A DNA stretch of 64,000 nt from Owenia fusiformis (Eukaryota > Annelida > Polychaeta > Sabellida > Oweniidae): assembly GCA_903813345.2 (NCBI GenBank), contig CAIIXF020000010.1:28670425-28734424 (forward strand), in the 5' to 3' direction. The position numbers and the translations under genes are program-made. Position 1 is the stretch's first letter, and every line of letters starts with the position of its first letter. The notes under the pieces are model-generated. The model was given only the letters and a program-made list of their open reading frames with translations, was not told the DNA's origin and did not search any database. Shown here piece after piece: positions 59,399 through 64,000 of the stretch.

Positions 59399-59602
59399 GT
59401 GGCCATTTCTCGAAACTTATCGTTATTAACGAATCATTAATTGCGAATCATGGAATCGTTTCTATGGCATCGTATCATGATAACGAATAAATCGTTAAAA
59501 ACCATGACGTCATCGCGAATCGTTAACTTTTGAGAAACAGAAAAATTGTTATTAACAATTGAATTAACGATTCATTAATAACAAAATTTTTGAGAACTGC
59601 CC
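59399..59602. mobile_element. Short inverted-repeat element inside a family A copy
   Basis: Left GTGGCCATTTCTCGAAA, right TTTTTGAGAACTGCCC, imperfect inverted ends. The interior is made of TTATCGTTATTAACGA-type palindromes. CCAG occurs on both sides and may be a target duplication. Confidence 0.65.
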
Positions 59603-59625
59603 CCAGCAAGGAATAAAACAAGATA

Positions 59626-59811
59626 TCAACATGACATAATGTCACCAAATGTCACTTGAATTACTAAAGTGTAACAATTTGTTACAAATGCCAGTCACAG
59701 AATATTAGTGGCTGTAACAATGCACGAATGTGACCACCAAGAACATGTCACAACATCTTGATGTGTTTATTATGTCACCACCAAGATGTTGTGACATGTT
59801 CTTGGTGACAT
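59626..59811. mobile_element. Family D element with a nested palindrome
   Basis: ACATGACATAATGTCACCAA left end and TTGGTGACAT right end. Near the right end, arms at 59735-59760 and 59782-59807 are exact 26-bp inverse copies; a second arm, GTTTATTATGTCACC at 59765-59779, pairs with 59804-59818. Confidence 0.7.
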
Positions 59812-60067
59812 AATAAACAGACATACTATAAATTACATAAAAATATAAAATTTCATTTGAATATTGAAAGACAAATGTGAAATAAACATGAGAAAATTGA
59901 TATTTTGAAACAGGTGATTTACTGACCATATATTGATACAGGTGAGTTAAAGGCTAATGATTTACCTGGACAGTTTATGTAATTAGTAGGTAATTAATGC
60001 AATTATCGCTCTAGTGATGCTCCTTTGGAACAAATAGTGACCAATCCAGCCAATAATACCAAAACTA

Positions 60068-60240
60068 AAATATCCGTCTGCTTGTTCTACAGTACATCGT
60101 TACTCTCGAAAATTTAAACTAAAATTATAATGAATTCTCTTATTTTGTTGAATTTCTATATAATAGTGACGATTATTTCCCTGTTTACTTTATTTTTCGT
60201 TTTGAATCTTATTTGAGTTTTAAAACATGACCCCATCATA
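60068..60240 (-). repeat. Family A MITE-like repeat
   Basis: AAAATATCCGTCTGCTTGTT, TTGAATTTCTATATAATAGT and TTTTAAAACATGACCCCATC in order. Confidence 0.75.
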
Positions 60241-60867
60241 ATACACATCTAAGCTAAAAATTCTCTAAAATATATCTCCAATATAACTTTTGGTACCACA
60301 AAATTGACAATAAAATCATTGTCAATGATTGATAAGTTACATTTAATCAAAGTTTTTATTTTACATTAACAAGTGTGATGAAACCTACAAGGTAATTAAA
60401 ATAAAAAAATAAAAATAAAAAAGTACAATGTATATGTACTCAGTTAACTTGCTAATACTATGTGATCCCATTTTGAATTTCTATGGTACAAGAAATTCAA
60501 ACAATATTAAAGAACCAAAAATAATTTTCATAAACTTACTTTATGGCTGTACTCTGCTATTATCCATGCAACATATACAATTAAATATATCCACATAACC
60601 TAACTTTACATGCTTGCCTATACTAGCTAAATCAATATACTCGAACTTTATTTAAAATCAACGTACATGGCACTCTATAACGTTTGGTGACGATTTGATC
60701 GTACCTCCTACAAAGCGTGTGTGTAAACATTGGTAGAGCTTGTGGTACAACAAAGATGAGATTTAAACCTTTGAAAACCTGCACAAAGTAACTGACTCTT
60801 CCAAACAGACGGCAAAATGAGTCCCAAACTTGAACGTTTTCTGATTTTTCTCGGAATAATTTGAAAG

Positions 60868-60990
60868 AAGTATATCAGTTTTTGGCATTTCTATACAATT
60901 TAGAATATCTACCTTAAGTGTGTCAATTTTTTTCAGGATTAGCCATCAATATTTCATAGTATTTCCCAAAAGAAATATGACCATAAATGA
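60868..60990 (-). repeat. Family A, partial and diverged
   Basis: GGCATTTCTATACAATTTAG then TATTTCCCAAAAGAAATATG; only the middle and one end remain. Confidence 0.45.
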
Positions 60991-61140
60991 TTTTTCTCGA
61001 GGGAAATATAGTTCAATCTGGGCTTAGCCAGTTAATCCACTAGCCTGTTACATCAACCGTGGGTCCTAAGTTAGACTGCCTATACTGGCTCTAAGTCCTT
61101 GCCCCAATAACATTAGCCTACTATACAAAAGCAAGTCTGA

Positions 61141-61303
61141 GACATTGTGTTGGTCATGGTTTTAAATTTTGAATTTCGTAAAATTGTGAGGAATCAGCAA
61201 GGAATGAATTAAATAGGCATGTAGCTAATACTCCAAATTGTAGAGAAATTCAAGAAAATTTGGCACTTTATTCAATTTATTCAGATATTTCAATGAATGT
61301 CCA
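61141..61303 (+). repeat. Family A MITE-like repeat, shortened
   Basis: GGTCATGGTTTTAAATTTTG, GAATCAGCAAGGAATGAATT and ACTCCAAATTGTAGAGAAAT. Confidence 0.72.
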
Positions 61304-63186
61304 TCATTTTGGATTATTTTTTATAATGTAGTAAAAACTATTAGGATCAAAACACTATGAAATAGACTTATTTAATAATCCAGCCAGGGACTATTTTCTT
61401 TTTAAGTGGATTATTTTCTTCAAACAAGAACGCTAATGGGTCGATCGATTTATATCAATACAATTCAAAACAGTAACATTGAGCAAATTATGGCGATAAT
61501 TTTGATTTCCATTATCTGAATATAGTATCAGACCATGCATAGTAGCATTAAGCCGTATAAATCGCACAAATATATTTTAACATTGTATAACACATATTGT
61601 TCAAACTTACTCATATTCTACAGATTAGGGATTACATAAATGACCGTTACTCACAATTCAATTGTCAACTGCCTCGATTTAATAGGAACTGTATTCTAAA
61701 TTGTATAACAAAAATTAAAGGTCACACAACGGTCTCGCCTTTTAAAAATGGTGGTTGAACCAAGTACAGTTTTATTTTGAAGAAACTGCAACTCAAAAAT
61801 TAAAAAAATTACCCCTACCCCATAAAGACCATAAATCTTACAATAACATGTCCATTGCTTACGAAGTAAACCAAAAGCAAATACTTATAATCAGTGTAAT
61901 TCCAAGAGCGTCAACTCCAAAGTTAAGTAAATTAAATCTGGATTAAGAATATGAATTAGCTACAACAACAGTTGAAATGAACCTGACTATTGCCAGCATG
62001 TCACATAAATCTGATCAACAATCGGTAAAATCAATATTTGAAAAGTAATATCTTCCCTCCCTCTTGGAGTAAGTTCTTTTGTTGACACTCTATGCATACA
62101 TGTTAAATCAAACCATCTGGGGGTTCCAAGAATAGGGCACCTGTCAACGGAAAGCATATAATCTCAGAGATTTGTGCAAAATAAAAGCTGTACCCAGTTG
62201 GGAATTTGAAAATGGCCTTGAACTCCCAGTTGAAAACACATCGGTTGAGCTTTAATGAAGTCATAAAATTTTGATTTTCACCATTTTTAAACAATCTTTG
62301 ACAGAATTCCAGGTAAAATAAATATAATACATATGTTTATAATGTGCTTTTGTCTTGATAAATAACAACAAACAAGCTTTTAACACAACTACATGTAATT
62401 ATATATCACCCCATTCTTATGAAAAACTGTAACAACGGCGTTTTGATAATAATACATAACTCCTATTAAGTAGTGACATAATTAGACTAAATGAAAATAT
62501 ATGTGCTTTAATAACATTAAAAAACTTACCTAAAATACTTCATTTCTACTACTTTACAGTAGAGTTGAAATCCTGTTTTATTTTCCACTTCTCTGTTATG
62601 ACTAAACTTCTCCAATATGACCAATATGAAAAACACTTAAAAACTCGAGTTTATTTACTGAATGTACTATACTGTGGTTTTCTACCTTTTGAAAACACAT
62701 AAAAAGTACGATGTCACGTCATACGATATTCAAGACTTCAGAAAAGCTTTTGAAACACATGTCAGATTTTACACAAGGCTTCAAAAGCCTGGTGATTATT
62801 TACAAACGAAAAAATCATTCGGTTAAATGTAAAACGATTCATGGGTCAAAAATTTACGCATTGGTACAAATTAAAAATTCTTTAAAAAGATCTCATATTT
62901 TAATTGTGCATGAAGTGAAATGAATTTTAATTATGAATGATGTTATCACCATGTGAAATCAAAAAATGCATTTTAAGTAGATATATGGTTTTGTATGCTA
63001 CGTTTAGACTTTGGAGATGGGGGGATATTAGATTGCACTATATATTACATTGAATCAATATTTTGATGAGACTTAAGGATGTGCTATATGATTTCTCAAT
63101 GTTCAGTTAACTTAAAGCCCTCTTCAACCATATCAATCAATTAAAACACAATTGTATGTACCTTATTCTACATTGCACCTCAGAGG
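61304..63186. other. Intergenic, no gene seen
   Basis: Small open frames at 61755-61946 and 62711-62923 have no recognisable family. Confidence 0.45.
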
Positions 63187-63391
63187 TAGGCCCATAGCCA
63201 GGGGGGTTCAATGGGTTTGAGCGACCCCCCCCCCCCCTGGCCAAAAAATCTTTCAAAATCATGCAGTTTTTCACCATTCTGAGCACTTTTTAAGTGATTT
63301 TGGCCATTTTTGGACTAAAATTGTCACAAGTGAAACCCCTGGAATTTTTCAAAAAGTGAACCCCCCTTGGCAAATCCTGGCTATGGGCCTG
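63187..63391 (-). mobile_element. Family C hAT-like MITE, reverse
   Basis: AGGCCCATAGCCAGGGGGG at the left and GGCAAATCCTGGCTATGGGC at the right; TCAGAGG (7 bp) is present on both sides, longer than the 5 bp seen elsewhere in the family. Confidence 0.83.
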
Positions 63392-64000
63392 TCAGAGGAT
63401 AGTTATAATTTTAACAATGCAAAATTAAAATCCTTAAAAGGGTTGTACTATACTAGACTATACACAATATAAGAATCCTTACTAACTCTAGGTTCAGATA
63501 GCATAGTTTTTTGCTCAACTAGTAACCCTGGTCAATTGTCAACCTAATTTGTCTTACATTGAACAATGGCAACATGGGTCAATATATTAACTAGTCTTGA
63601 CCCAACCCCTTAATATGTAGTCTTTTATATTCTAACTACCATTCTAATACATGCATTATAATTATTTTTCATCTTTAGAAGAGAACTACCAACCTATATA
63701 ATACGATTTGACCTTCAGTATGTATACAAGAGTACCTTTGTTAATTAAAAAGTGATTTGTTATCATTAAATGTTAAATAATCAAAAACCGCTTACCTTAA
63801 TTCATACTGTATATTTTATTCCACAATATCTTTATCAAGGAACTGTCTTGCACTTCTAAAATCTTTTTCTCTCTTTAGCCAAACTGTAAATACAAAAGCA
63901 AGCAAAGTTGTAAAACTGTTACATAATACACAGCAAATATGTCAAGACAAACATTTGAAAAAAGAAAATATAAAGAAGCCAACATAATTTTTTGAAAGTC
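63392..64000. other. Intergenic, no gene seen
   Basis: AT-rich end of the window, nothing recognised. Confidence 0.45.

Larger units (their letters stand above)
59345..59910 (+). repeat. Family A copy interrupted by two insertions
   Basis: Pieces in order: GGTCATGGGTGAAAATGAAA (59354-59373), CAAGGAATAAAACAAGATA (59607-59625), then AATAAACAGACATACTATAA and AAACATGAGAAAATTG (59812-59902). The gaps are filled by the two elements listed next. Confidence 0.65.

Overview
The window looks like AT-rich nuclear DNA from a multicellular animal, most likely a marine invertebrate. The evidence is a multi-exon gene with GT-AG introns that encodes a secreted or membrane immunoglobulin-superfamily adhesion protein, set in DNA packed with short non-autonomous DNA transposons, minisatellites and C/G homopolymer runs. 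I could not fix the phylum. No bacterial operons, rRNA genes or CRISPR arrays are visible.

Positions 3360-25927, minus strand: one gene, 5' end on the right, reconstructed as 12 coding exons. It has a signal peptide, seven Ig-like domains, one clear fibronectin type III (FN3) domain and a Cys-containing FN3-like module, about 902 residues in all. The transmembrane and cytoplasmic exons are not in the window, so the gene continues past the left edge. Every intron is phase 1 and every internal exon is a multiple of three bases. The architecture is closest to nephrin-type proteins. Intron 1 is about 14.5 kb and holds most of the transposons in the left half, including a 1,294-bp element with perfect 44-bp inverted ends, RSS-heptamer-like termini and a 5-bp target duplication (Transib-like).

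Positions 26 kb to 64 kb: no convincing gene. This stretch is a mosaic of interspersed elements. Family A is about 180 bp, with some 20 copies across the window. Family B is 90-382 bp, with 9-bp target duplications and promoter-like motifs inside. Family C is about 150-215 bp, with CAGGCCCGTAGCC-type ends and short target duplications. Family D carries TGTCACCAC-type ends, and family H is a low-copy repeat. There are also single elements with inverted ends, a 23-bp minisatellite, a long hairpin and a nested insertion site. All are non-coding, so any transposase must come from elsewhere in the genome.

Family letters are my own labels and boundaries are approximate unless a target duplication is stated.
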